A stretch of 64,000 bases of DNA. It comes from JAJYSO01 sp964586655. Lineage in GTDB: Bacteria > Bacteroidota > Bacteroidia > Flavobacteriales > Flavobacteriaceae. The position numbers were made by a program, and so were the translations under genes. Where the stretch lies: contig CAZPGY010000008.1 in assembly GCA_964586655.1 (NCBI GenBank), positions 38,006-102,005 of the forward strand, in the 5' to 3' direction. Below, one piece after another: positions 43,793 through 52,356 of this stretch (its first letter is position 1; the number at the start of each line of letters is the position of its first letter). The notes below the pieces were generated by a model, which saw only the letters and a program-made list of their open reading frames with translations, did no database searches and was not told where the DNA came from.

Positions 43793-43943
43793 ACGAATGT
43801 TTTATTTTTAGTCATCAAGAACTGTGCAAATATTAAAAATATTGTGGTTATTGCAGATAAAAGAGCTAATTTTCCGTGTGCATATAGGCGGTAATTCTCA
43901 AATTAAAGTGGCAGGATAGTTGTTAATAATATAGAACAGGATA

Positions 43944-44468
43944 ATGATGAAAAGACTTGTAATAATAGGAATGTTTGTGGGATTGGTCTTGGGATGCAGT
44001 TCTAAGGCTCAGGAATCTTCAACCGTAGAAAACGGAGAAACAATGCCGTTTGCGGTACAAAAAACTGAAGCGGAATGGCGTGAGATTTTGACACCGGAAG
44101 AATATTATGTCTTGCGTGAAGACGGAACGGAACCACGATTTTCGAGTCCCATTTTAAGTTTAGATGAGGCGGGATACTTGACCTGTGCGGCTTGTGGTAA
44201 TCCTGTTTTTAAGATGGAGCACAAGTTTGACAGCTCTTGTGGTTGGCCCAGTTTTGATCGAGCAATAGATGGAGCGGTACGCTATGTAGAAGACTATAAA
44301 CTTTGGGTACCCCGAATAGAGGTGATTTGCGCACAATGCGGAAGTCATTTGGGGCATGTTTTTGAGGACGGTCCTAAAGAAACAACGGGGAAACGTTATT
44401 GTATTGACGGAATAGCCCTTAACTTTATCCCACAAAAGAGTAGTGAAAAACAAAAAAAAGATAAATAA
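43944..44468 (+). CDS. msrB: Peptide-methionine (R)-S-oxide reductase, lipoprotein form
   Basis: MsrB of 174 residues that repairs (R)-methionine sulfoxide in proteins. The lipobox VLGC (cysteine at 18) places it in the envelope. The zinc cysteines are CAAC and CAQC; the fold motifs CGWPSFDRAI and GHVFEDGPKETTGKRYC are complete. The catalytic cysteine lies in RYCIDGIALNF, a variation on the usual CVNS. It is 7 bases from a second, unanchored msrB, so envelope and cytoplasm appear to be served by one operon. Confidence 0.93.
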   Translation: MMKRLVIIGMFVGLVLGCSSKAQESSTVENGETMPFAVQKTEAEWREILTPEEYYVLREDGTEPRFSSPILSLDEAGYLTCAACGNPVFKMEHKFDSSCGWPSFDRAIDGAVRYVEDYKLWVPRIEVICAQCGSHLGHVFEDGPKETTGKRYCIDGIALNFIPQKSSEKQKKDK

Positions 44469-44475
44469 ATACGTC

Positions 44476-44853
44476 ATGAATAAAACCGATAAAGACTGGA
44501 AAGCCGAGCTTACGGAAGAACAGTATAGGATTTTAAGAAAAAAAGGAACCGAGATGCCACATACCGGCGTTTATAACCTGCATTTTCAAAAAGGACAATA
44601 CTTTTGTGCCGGATGCGGTCATAAATTATTTGAGAGCGAAGCCAAATTTAAAAGCAATTGTGGCTGGCCCAGTTTTGATGAAGCTGTTGAGGGGAGCCTT
44701 GAATACAAAAGAGATGAAAGCTTTGGGATGATCCGAACTGAAGTGTGTTGTGCCAATTGTGGCGGACATTTAGGGCATGTCTTTAACGATGGCCCAACAG
44801 CTTCAGGGCAGCGGTTTTGCATCAATTCCCTGAGTTTAGATTTTAAAGAATAG
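44476..44853 (+). CDS. msrB: Peptide-methionine (R)-S-oxide reductase, cytoplasmic form
   Basis: MsrB of 125 residues without a signal peptide. CAGC and CANC bind zinc, CGWPSFDEAV and GHVFNDGPTASGQRFC are conserved, and the catalytic cysteine is in RFCINSLSLDF. The start is ATG 44476; the GTG at 44443 lies inside the upstream gene and would add a lysine-rich stretch. The core is clearly paralogous to the lipoprotein version, indicating duplication followed by re-targeting. Confidence 0.95.
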   Translation: MNKTDKDWKAELTEEQYRILRKKGTEMPHTGVYNLHFQKGQYFCAGCGHKLFESEAKFKSNCGWPSFDEAVEGSLEYKRDESFGMIRTEVCCANCGGHLGHVFNDGPTASGQRFCINSLSLDFKE

Positions 44854-44877
44854 TAAACCCAATTAAAAATTAAGAAG

Positions 44878-45396
44878 ATGAAAAAAGTTATTTTATGCCT
44901 GCTGTTTTGCTCGATTTTGGTAGCCTGTGAGGGAGATCGCGGACCAATGGGACCTCCCGGAGAACCCGGAATTAATATTTTAGGACAGACCTTTGAATAT
45001 GACCATATCGATTTTGTGTACGAGTCGCAGTACAACTTATGGTCGGCTTTGATTGATATCCCAACCGGAATTGAAGTCTATGATTCAGATGCAATTTTGG
45101 TTTACCGAAAATCATGGATTTCGGGAACAAACGGCCCCATAGTGACTTATAGCTTGATTCCTCAAGATTTTTTTGTGCCCAATGGAACAATTGAATATGT
45201 GTATAATCACACCGCAGCTGATGTGGAATTACTCATTGACGGCAATTTTAACTTGGCCTATATCAGTCCGGATTTTACCGACAATCAAGGCTTTAGATTT
45301 GTGGTGATTCCCGCTGAATTTGCCAACAACCCCAATGTGAATCTATCGACCTATAAAAGTTTAAAAGCTACCGGAATTGACTTCGAGGAATTTTAA
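44878..45396 (+). CDS. Lipoprotein with short collagen-like segment
   Basis: Lipoprotein of 172 residues (lipobox ILVAC, cysteine at 17). Directly after the cysteine is a short collagen-like GDRGPMGPPGEPG triplet run (four Gly-X-Y units), followed by a beta-rich domain rich in tyrosine and aspartate (FVYESQYNLWSALID). Many Flavobacteriia have such small collagen-like envelope proteins. Four triplets are too few for a stable triple helix on their own, so a spacer role is likely. The gene follows msrB by 24 bases and may share its transcript. Function unknown. Confidence 0.7.
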   Translation: MKKVILCLLFCSILVACEGDRGPMGPPGEPGINILGQTFEYDHIDFVYESQYNLWSALIDIPTGIEVYDSDAILVYRKSWISGTNGPIVTYSLIPQDFFVPNGTIEYVYNHTAADVELLIDGNFNLAYISPDFTDNQGFRFVVIPAEFANNPNVNLSTYKSLKATGIDFEEF

Positions 45397-45418
45397 TGCA
45401 AAATGATTTATAGTTGAG

Positions 45419-45642
45419 TTAGGTAGAATTATTTATCAAATCAATATTTACCTGGGTTATTCGTGGTTTTAGCTTTATGCAGACGCAAAACGCTGAGTCG
45501 CAGTCGTAGAAGGCTATTGCAAAGGAATTGCGACGCAGTGTCACATTGATCGACAGCCAAAATGCAGCTGTGTGGGGATAAAGCCATGCATCATTTAATG
45601 GTATTTTATGAAGAAAGTCGATGAAAAGGTATAACCGCCTAA
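45419..45642. repeat. Possible palindromic element in the Bat operon upstream region
   Basis: Between the collagen-like gene and moxR is a region with several nested inverted repeats, including GTCGCA ... TGCGAC (about 45495-45531), and weak end similarity (TTAGGTAG ... CCGCCTAA). It resembles the other palindromic elements in layout, but its ends do not match them well. No coding capacity. Confidence 0.35.
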
Positions 45643-45884
45643 ATATCATTAGCTTAATAAATAAACAACATGTTTTTATGAATATTCAGGTTGGGAGTAA
45701 TTATTTATTTTGTCTCTACTCGATTTAGAAATCCGATATATTTTTAAGAAAAATTTTTAGGATTGCAGCCTAAATGCAAATGAAATGCTTTTTAACCAAT
45801 CATTAACAACGAATACTCTTAGAATTTATGATTTTGCGGTATCTAAAATCAGGGATTGTATAACTGTAAAAACTACCGCATAAA
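45643..45884. other. Leader region of the Bat operon
   Basis: AT-rich region before moxR. A GCGGTA/TACCGC hairpin (45836-45841, 45874-45879, 32-base loop) ends five bases before the ATG at 45885 and could affect initiation. No convincing -7 box. Confidence 0.4.
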
Positions 45885-46889
45885 ATGGGAGAAATGAACA
45901 CCGCCGTCGATATTGCCGGTCTCAATCAAGAGATAGAAAAGGAGAGTGCTTTTATTGATTTGTTGACCACAGAAATGAACAAAGTAATTGTGGGGCAAAA
46001 GAGCATGATAGAGCGCTTATTGATAGGTTTGCTCGGCAAAGGACATATTTTATTGGAAGGCGTTCCGGGGTTGGCTAAAACCTTGGCTATAAACACTTTA
46101 TCAAAAGCAGTAGACGGCGGTTTTAGCCGTATCCAGTTTACTCCCGATCTTTTACCTGCCGATGTGATAGGGACCATGATTTACAACATGAAAACCAATG
46201 ATTTCAGTATAAAACACGGACCTATTTTTGCCAATTTTGTATTGGCTGACGAGATCAACCGAGCACCGGCTAAGGTACAGTCTGCTCTGTTGGAAGCCAT
46301 GCAGGAAAAACAGGTTACCATTGGCGAGCGTACCTTTGAGCTGGAGAAACCTTTTTTGGTCATGGCCACACAAAATCCGGTAGAGCAGGAAGGAACCTAT
46401 CCTTTGCCCGAAGCTCAGGTAGATCGTTTTATGCTGAAAGCTGTCATTGATTACCCCAAAAAAGCAGAGGAGCAACTCATCATGCGCAACAATCTCAATG
46501 CCGATTTTGGAGAAGTGAATCCCGTGGTTTCTCTTCAGCAAATCCTTTCAGCCCAAAAAGCGGTACGCAAGGTATATATGGATGAAAAAATTGAGCGTTA
46601 TATTCTTGAAATTATCTTCGCTACTCGGAATCCCGAAGCGTATAATCTATCTCAATTAAAGCCCTTGATTTCTTTTGGAGCTTCCCCTCGAGGAAGTATC
46701 AATTTGGCCATGGCAGCAAAGTGCTATGCATTTATCAAACGCCGGGGTTATGTGATTCCTGAAGACGTCCGTGAAGTGGTTATGGATGTCCTGCGTCACC
46801 GTGTGGGAATTACTTATGAAGCTGAAGCTGAAAATGTGACTTCAGAAGATATTGTGGGGAAAATTGTCAATGAAATTGAAGTGCCCTAA
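45885..46889 (+). CDS. MoxR family AAA+ ATPase
   Basis: MoxR ATPase of 334 residues, the chaperone-like motor of the Bat system. Walker A is LEGVPGLAKT, Walker B FVLADEINRAP, sensor 1 VMATQNPVEQEGTYPLPEAQ and the arginine/lid region SFGASPRGSINL. It probably acts with the von Willebrand factor A proteins downstream, as MoxR proteins do elsewhere. It is the first gene of an eight-gene rightward operon, 61 bases before the DUF58 gene. Confidence 0.93.
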   Translation: MGEMNTAVDIAGLNQEIEKESAFIDLLTTEMNKVIVGQKSMIERLLIGLLGKGHILLEGVPGLAKTLAINTLSKAVDGGFSRIQFTPDLLPADVIGTMIYNMKTNDFSIKHGPIFANFVLADEINRAPAKVQSALLEAMQEKQVTIGERTFELEKPFLVMATQNPVEQEGTYPLPEAQVDRFMLKAVIDYPKKAEEQLIMRNNLNADFGEVNPVVSLQQILSAQKAVRKVYMDEKIERYILEIIFATRNPEAYNLSQLKPLISFGASPRGSINLAMAAKCYAFIKRRGYVIPEDVREVVMDVLRHRVGITYEAEAENVTSEDIVGKIVNEIEVP

Positions 46890-46950
46890 TTCGATTGTCG
46901 AATGATAAAAAAGTGAGCGAGCAACCGATTAGGAAAATGGCACCTTAACA

Positions 46951-47814
46951 ATGGAGACTAAAGAATTACTGAAAAAAGTTCGAAAGATTGAAATCAAGAC
47001 CCGCCGATTGAGCAATCATATTTTTGGCGGCGAATATCACTCCGCCTTTAAAGGCCACGGAATGACTTTCAGTGAGATACGTCAATATCAGTTTGGCGAT
47101 GATGTACGCAATATTGATTGGAATGTCACGGCTCGTTATAACGAACCTTTTATTAAAATCTTTGAAGAAGAACGCGAGCTAACCCTCATGCTGTTGGTCG
47201 ATGTGTCGGGCTCACAATTTTTTGGGACTTCCGATAATTTTAAAAAAGACATTGTTACGGAAATTGCGGCTACCCTCGCATTTTCTGCTACACAAAATAA
47301 TGATAAAATAGGTTTACTCCTTTTTTCCGATACGGTAGAGTTGTTTATTCCTCCCAAAAAAGGAAGCGCACATGTATTGAGGATTATACGCGAACTGTTA
47401 AAGTTTAAGCCCCGGCGTAAAGCAACCAATTTGACCCAGGCTTTGAAATTCCTTCAAAACATGATGAAGAAAAAGGCCATTGTCTTTATCCTGTCTGATT
47501 TTATGACCGATGATTATGCGCATGCCTTAAAAATCATGGGCAACAAACACGATGTAACCGGAATACGAGTCTATGATCAACGAGAGGAGGAAATGCCTAA
47601 CCTGGGAATGGTGGAAATGACCGACGCCGAAACCGGAAAAAAACAGCTCGTCAACACCGGTTCTTCTCGGGTTCGAAAGAATTATACCAAATATTATAAA
47701 GGTCGAACAGCTTATTTTCAAAACAGCTTCAACAAGAGCAGAGCAGGGGTGTTGAGTTTACATGTAGAAGAAAGTTATATCAAGAAATTGCTGGGATATT
47801 TTAAACGACGTTAA
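46951..47814 (+). CDS. DUF58 (vWA-like) protein of the Bat operon
   Basis: Cytoplasmic protein of 287 residues with DUF58. The N-terminal motif GEYHSAFKGHGMTFSEIRQYQFGDDVRNIDW is the family signature; the vWA-type metal site is LLVDVSGSQFFG. The conserved IVFILSDFMTDDY segment follows. DUF58 proteins are partners of MoxR ATPases. It lies between moxR and the extra membrane gene, one base from the latter, so coupling is strong. Confidence 0.92.
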   Translation: METKELLKKVRKIEIKTRRLSNHIFGGEYHSAFKGHGMTFSEIRQYQFGDDVRNIDWNVTARYNEPFIKIFEEERELTLMLLVDVSGSQFFGTSDNFKKDIVTEIAATLAFSATQNNDKIGLLLFSDTVELFIPPKKGSAHVLRIIRELLKFKPRRKATNLTQALKFLQNMMKKKAIVFILSDFMTDDYAHALKIMGNKHDVTGIRVYDQREEEMPNLGMVEMTDAETGKKQLVNTGSSRVRKNYTKYYKGRTAYFQNSFNKSRAGVLSLHVEESYIKKLLGYFKRR

Positions 47815-47815
47815 C

Positions 47816-49459
47816 ATGCAAAAGAACAGAGGCTTCATAAAAGAATATTGGCGAAGTGCAGCGGGACTGTTCTTGGTCTGTTTTTTCTTCTTTGGCCTGG
47901 CCCGGGCGCAGGAAGTCAGCTCTACCATTGATAGGGATACCATTAAAATCGGCGAGAAAATCACCTATCAGCTCAAGGTAATCACCGATTCCTCTTCTGC
48001 CGTTGTTTTTCCTCATGGGCAGACTTTTGGAGCACTCGAGCTCTTTGATACCACGGCCATAGATACCTTTAACAAACAAGAGCAACTGATCTTGGAACGT
48101 GAATACGGGCTCACGCGTTTTGATTCGGGAAGTTATTATATACCAAAACAAAAAATTTTTATTGACGGAAAATTATTTTATACCGATTCTTTTCCTGTTC
48201 AAGTACAAGGCGTAGCGGTGGATACTACCAAACAAAAATTATATCCCATTAAACCGGCCATAGCAGTAGAGGTGCCTTTCTCTGTCGCCAAATGGGTGTG
48301 GTGGGGGATAGGCGGTTTGCTATTGCTCGCTTTACTCGTTTATCTCTTGCTCAAAGCACGGAAAAAAATTATTGAGAAGAAGAAAGAGTTGCCCCCTTAT
48401 GAAAAAGCGCTAAAGACTTTAAAAAGCTTGGATAACAATCAGGCCTTAGAGAGCGGAAAGGTCAAAGAATATTACTCCTCACTTTCCATGGCCGTCAAAC
48501 GTTATGTAGATGAGAAAATTGATGATCGGGCCCTCGAAAGCACTACTGCTGAATTTATCGCTTTGTTGAAAGCTTATAAGAAAGACAAGCAAATCTATTT
48601 AAAAGAACAGGTGATCGACAGTTTGGATGCTGTGTTAAAACGCGCAGATTTGGCCAAATTTGCCGGCGTTAAAGCCGATAAATTAACCGCTCGAGAAGAT
48701 CGTCAGACCATTGAAGAAAATATCAATGCTTTTGATCAGGCCATCCCCGAACCTACGGAAGAGGAACGTATGCAGGATGAAGCTTATCGGATGGCACAAG
48801 AAAAAAAGCGAAAAAAGAGAAAAACCCTGATTAAAGTAGGCTTGGGGGTTTTGGTGATTTTAATTTTAGCCGGTGTGTTTGTGGGGGTGAAAGGATTGGA
48901 TTATGCCAAAAACCTAATCTATGCGGAATCGACGACCAATTTGTTACAACAGAAAGATTGGGTAAGCAGCCAATACGGAGCTTTTGGAATAGATGTAACC
49001 ACACCCAAGGTATTGGTTAGGGAGATGGATTCGGTGCCAAAGCTGTTTCCACAAAAAAGTAAATCTGAAGCTCGTTTTTCCTATGGCAGTTTTGATCAAG
49101 ATTTATATGTGCAGGTGACCAATGTGCGATTTAAAAAATCTGCGCAGTTAGATTCGCTGGATGTTGGCGAGCTTTTTGACAAAAAAATGGAAAGCCCGGC
49201 CATTGCCAATCTGACCTTTAAACACAAGGATTTTACTACATTACAAGACCTTAAAGCCCAAAAGATATTTGGAACTTTTAAATATACCAATCCCCGTTCA
49301 CAGGAAGTTAGCGAAAAGGCATATACCTTTTTGTTGTTCAATGAAAACGGAGGTTTACAAGAACTTTTGATTAGTTATAATGAAGGCGATGAGGCAGCAG
49401 AAAAAATAGCGCGTCGCATTGTCAATTCGGTTCAATTTAAGACAGACAATGATGGTTGA
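47816..49459 (+). CDS. Bat-operon membrane protein with BatD-like N-terminus and DUF4381-like core
   Basis: Protein of 547 residues, not one of the named Bat proteins. A signal peptide ends ARAQ near residue 31. Residues ~33-150 form an Ig-like periplasmic domain (IDRDTIKIGEKITYQLKV), similar to the start of BatD. A transmembrane helix (WWGIGGLLLLALLVYLLLK, ~163-182) is followed by a helical cytoplasmic domain with the DUF4381 element YYSSLSMAVKRYVDEKI. A second TM (VGLGVLVILILAGVFVGV, ~343-360) leads to a C-terminal domain of about 190 residues I do not recognise. Genes of this kind occur between DUF58 and BatA in Flavobacteriia. Confidence 0.7.
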   Translation: MQKNRGFIKEYWRSAAGLFLVCFFFFGLARAQEVSSTIDRDTIKIGEKITYQLKVITDSSSAVVFPHGQTFGALELFDTTAIDTFNKQEQLILEREYGLTRFDSGSYYIPKQKIFIDGKLFYTDSFPVQVQGVAVDTTKQKLYPIKPAIAVEVPFSVAKWVWWGIGGLLLLALLVYLLLKARKKIIEKKKELPPYEKALKTLKSLDNNQALESGKVKEYYSSLSMAVKRYVDEKIDDRALESTTAEFIALLKAYKKDKQIYLKEQVIDSLDAVLKRADLAKFAGVKADKLTAREDRQTIEENINAFDQAIPEPTEEERMQDEAYRMAQEKKRKKRKTLIKVGLGVLVILILAGVFVGVKGLDYAKNLIYAESTTNLLQQKDWVSSQYGAFGIDVTTPKVLVREMDSVPKLFPQKSKSEARFSYGSFDQDLYVQVTNVRFKKSAQLDSLDVGELFDKKMESPAIANLTFKHKDFTTLQDLKAQKIFGTFKYTNPRSQEVSEKAYTFLLFNENGGLQELLISYNEGDEAAEKIARRIVNSVQFKTDNDG

Positions 49460-50465
49460 TTATTTTAACGATATCACTTTTGCCCATCCGGGGTGGTTTT
49501 GGGGATTGCTGGTCATTCCTTTCCTGGTGCTGTGGTATGTCCTGAAACGCCATCAACAGACTCCTGCCGTAAAAATTTCGAGCCTTAAAGGCTTTCAAGT
49601 AAAACAAGGCATATTGCCCCGATTGCGCCCGCTTTTGTTTGCTTTTAGAATGTTGGGCTTGGTTTTGCTGATTACCGCTATGGCTACGCCGCAAACCGTT
49701 GAAGTTTCTAAAAGGGTAGAGACCAAAAATGCCATTGATATCGTGTTGGCTATTGATGTTTCTGCCAGTATGTTGGCCCGTGATTTTACTCCCAACCGCT
49801 TAGAAGCCACAAAAGAAGTGGCCGCAACCTTTGTCAAAAACCGACCCAATGACCGAATAGGACTTGTCATTTATGCCGGAGAAAGCTATACAAAAGTACC
49901 GGTCACCAGCGACAAACGAATTGTCCTTAATGCCATTCACAACATATCTTATAATGGCATACTTAAGGATGGAACTGCCATTGGCATGGGGCTGGCAACA
50001 GCTATCAATCGTTTAAAAAATAGTGAAGCCAAAAGCAAAGTGGTTATTTTAATGACCGATGGAGTAAACAATGCCGGGTTTATTGCTCCGAAGACAGCTG
50101 CCGAACTCGCCGTTAAATTTGGTATTAAAGTCTATACTATCGGAGTGGGATCAAATGGATACGCCTCCAGTCCGGTGGCTATTCTACCCAATGGGAAGTT
50201 TCATTTTGCCCGGGTCAAAGTGCAAATCGATGAGGATTTAATGAAGGCCATCGCCCAAAAAACAGGCGGACAATATTTTAGGGCTACGGATGAGCATAAG
50301 CTCCAACAGATTTATGACGAGATCAATAAATTGGAAAAGACAAAAGTGAAAGAATTTACTTATACCAACTACACCGATAAATATAGACCTTTGGTTATTT
50401 TGGGAGGAATTTTCCTTTTACTCGAATTTGTATTGCGTTACACACTTTTTAGAAGTTTTGTATAA
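49449..50465 (+). CDS. batA: BatA-like von Willebrand factor A membrane protein
   Basis: Membrane-anchored vWA protein of 338 residues. Two N-terminal helices (WFWGLLVIPFLVLWYVL and the region before AMATPQTVEV) flank an aerotolerance-type segment. The MIDAS metal site is IVLAIDVSASMLARDFTPNRL (DxSxS), with the later VVILMTDGVNNAG supplying the aspartate. The last 25 residues form a second membrane anchor. The start is ATG 49449, 11 bases inside the preceding gene; ATG 49452 is equally possible. It abuts BatB without a gap. Confidence 0.9.
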   Translation: MMVDYFNDITFAHPGWFWGLLVIPFLVLWYVLKRHQQTPAVKISSLKGFQVKQGILPRLRPLLFAFRMLGLVLLITAMATPQTVEVSKRVETKNAIDIVLAIDVSASMLARDFTPNRLEATKEVAATFVKNRPNDRIGLVIYAGESYTKVPVTSDKRIVLNAIHNISYNGILKDGTAIGMGLATAINRLKNSEAKSKVVILMTDGVNNAGFIAPKTAAELAVKFGIKVYTIGVGSNGYASSPVAILPNGKFHFARVKVQIDEDLMKAIAQKTGGQYFRATDEHKLQQIYDEINKLEKTKVKEFTYTNYTDKYRPLVILGGIFLLLEFVLRYTLFRSFV

Positions 50466-51518
50466 ATGTTTATACTGGAAGATAAAACATATTTTTGGTT
50501 GTTTTGGATTGTCCCCGCGGTTGTCCTGCTTTTTTTGTTGACGCGATTATGGCAAAAACGCGCCCAAAAAAAGTTTGCCAATGCAGTGAGCCTAAAAAAA
50601 TTGAGTCCGAATAGAAGTCGCTTTAAGCCTCTTTTAAAGTTGATTTTCTTTCTCTTGGCCTTGAGCTGTTTTGTGTTGGCACTGATCAATCCCAAGGTGG
50701 GCGGAAAAATGGAAACCGTAGAACGGAAAGGAGTAGACATTGTTTTTGCGGTAGATGTATCCAAAAGCATGCTGGCCCAAGATGTGGCACCAAGCCGACT
50801 TGAAAAAGGCAAGCGTATTATCCAGCAACTGATAGATCACCTGCAGGGCGATCGTGTCGGGATTATTGCTTATGCCGGCAGCGCCTTCCCACAGTTGCCC
50901 ATTACCACTGATTATGCCGCCGCAAAAATGTTTTTAAGCGAATTGAATACCAACATGGTGTCCAGTCAGGGAACTGCTATTGCAGCAGCCATCAATTTGA
51001 GTCAGGAATATTTTAACGACGCTAAAACCAGTCGTGTATTGGTGCTCATTACCGATGGAGAAGACCATGGCGGTAATATTGAACAAATCACCAGGGAGGC
51101 TGCAAAAAAGAATATCCATATCTTTACGATAGGCCTGGGAAGCCTAAGAGGAGGGCGAATCCCGATTAAGGAGAACGGGAGCATCCATTTTTTGAAAAAT
51201 CGTCAGGGAGAGACGGTTATTACCAAATTAGATAAAAAAACTTTGCAAAAAATTGCTGAGGTGACACAAGGCGAATATATTGACGGAGCACATACCGAAA
51301 AGGTAGTTGATACTTTTCAAAATTTCCTCGGTACCCTGGAGCAAACGGAATTTAAAAGTAAACAATACGCTTCCTATCAATCTTTATTTCAATGGTTTTT
51401 AGGAGCAGGAATTCTTTTTGTCATATTGGATATTTTACTTTTGGAACGTAAAACGGCTTGGTTAAAAAAACTCAATTTGTTTAATGAAAATGATGAAGGC
51501 GATGAAGGAACAAATTAG
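50466..51518 (+). CDS. batB: BatB-like von Willebrand factor A membrane protein
   Basis: Second vWA protein, 350 residues. The MIDAS motif is IVFAVDVSKSMLAQDVAPSRL, with ATAAAINLSQEYFND-type helices and VLVLITDGEDHGGN. Its topology mirrors BatA: two N-terminal membrane helices, a periplasmic vWA domain and a C-terminal anchor (FLGAGILFVILDILLL). It starts on the base after the BatA stop. Gene order and the pairing with BatA, rather than residue identity, support the BatB label. Confidence 0.9.
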   Translation: MFILEDKTYFWLFWIVPAVVLLFLLTRLWQKRAQKKFANAVSLKKLSPNRSRFKPLLKLIFFLLALSCFVLALINPKVGGKMETVERKGVDIVFAVDVSKSMLAQDVAPSRLEKGKRIIQQLIDHLQGDRVGIIAYAGSAFPQLPITTDYAAAKMFLSELNTNMVSSQGTAIAAAINLSQEYFNDAKTSRVLVLITDGEDHGGNIEQITREAAKKNIHIFTIGLGSLRGGRIPIKENGSIHFLKNRQGETVITKLDKKTLQKIAEVTQGEYIDGAHTEKVVDTFQNFLGTLEQTEFKSKQYASYQSLFQWFLGAGILFVILDILLLERKTAWLKKLNLFNENDEGDEGTN

Positions 51519-52356
51519 AAAAAAACTTTATTTTGCAAGTGCTGTTTTAATGGGCTTATTGGTCATACCGACTGCTTATGCTCAGCAAAAAGAACAAGAA
51601 AAACGCGACGAGCAATCCAAATCTTATTTTTATAAGGCAGAGGAGGCCAATGCTGAAGAAAATTTTGCCAAGGCTGAAGCCAATTATCGCATCGCCTTAG
51701 ACCGAAATAAAAAAAACGCAGCGGCCAGTTACAATATGAGTCACTTGTATGCCAAAAGCGACAAATTTACCGAGTCGATGAAGCACTTGCTGGAAACGGC
51801 AAAAAATGCCGACACTAAAGCACTTCGGCATAAAGCTTTTCACAACCTGGGGAATGCCTTTATGAAACAAAAGGATTACGGACAGGCTATAAAAGCTTAT
51901 AAAGATGCGCTGCGCAATGATCCTACCGATGACCAAACCCGATACAACCTGGCTTTGGCAAAAAGAAAATTGGAAAAAGAGCGTAAAAAGAGCGACAAAA
52001 ACAAGGATCAAAAAAGCGATAAGCAGGAAAACAAGAACAAGAAAAACGAAAATAAAAAGAAAAAGAACGATAAGCAGAAAAACGAGAACAAGAAGAAGCA
52101 ACAACAAGAAAAGCAAAATCAGCAAAAACAGCAGCAACAGAAGCAAGATCAAAAACAGAAACAAGGAGACCAACAAAAGCAAGGGGCAAAGAAGAAGCAG
52201 CCGCAAAAGCCACAACCCCAAAAGGGAAAGATTTCAAAACAACAGGCAAAAAACCTGTTGAGGGCGGCACGAAATTTGGAGAAGGAAACCCAAAAGAAGA
52301 TGCGGGCCAAGAAAGCCAAAAAGGCTCCTGATAACCCCAAAGAAAAATATTGGTAA
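51484..52356 (+). CDS. batC: BatC-like TPR protein with low-complexity Lys/Gln tail
   Basis: Exported protein of up to 290 residues. A signal segment ends TAYAQ near residue 33. Residues ~45-160 hold three TPR-like units (SYFYKAEEANAEENFAKAEA, AAASYNMSHLYAKSDKFTES, GNAFMKQKDYGQAIKAYKDAL). From ~170 to 245 there is a striking K/Q/N/D tail (KQQQQKQDQKQKQGDQQ). Starts at 51484, 51490, 51493 and 51502 are all possible, the last giving a typical signal peptide. It overlaps the end of batB by up to 35 bases. Confidence 0.85.
   Translation: MKMMKAMKEQIRKKLYFASAVLMGLLVIPTAYAQQKEQEKRDEQSKSYFYKAEEANAEENFAKAEANYRIALDRNKKNAAASYNMSHLYAKSDKFTESMKHLLETAKNADTKALRHKAFHNLGNAFMKQKDYGQAIKAYKDALRNDPTDDQTRYNLALAKRKLEKERKKSDKNKDQKSDKQENKNKKNENKKKKNDKQKNENKKKQQQEKQNQQKQQQQKQDQKQKQGDQQKQGAKKKQPQKPQPQKGKISKQQAKNLLRAARNLEKETQKKMRAKKAKKAPDNPKEKYW

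Noticed and set aside
51697..52221. Minus-strand ORF rich in leucine opposite batC
   Set aside because: It is the antisense of the Lys/Gln repeat tract; no start context or promoter, and repetitive composition explains it.
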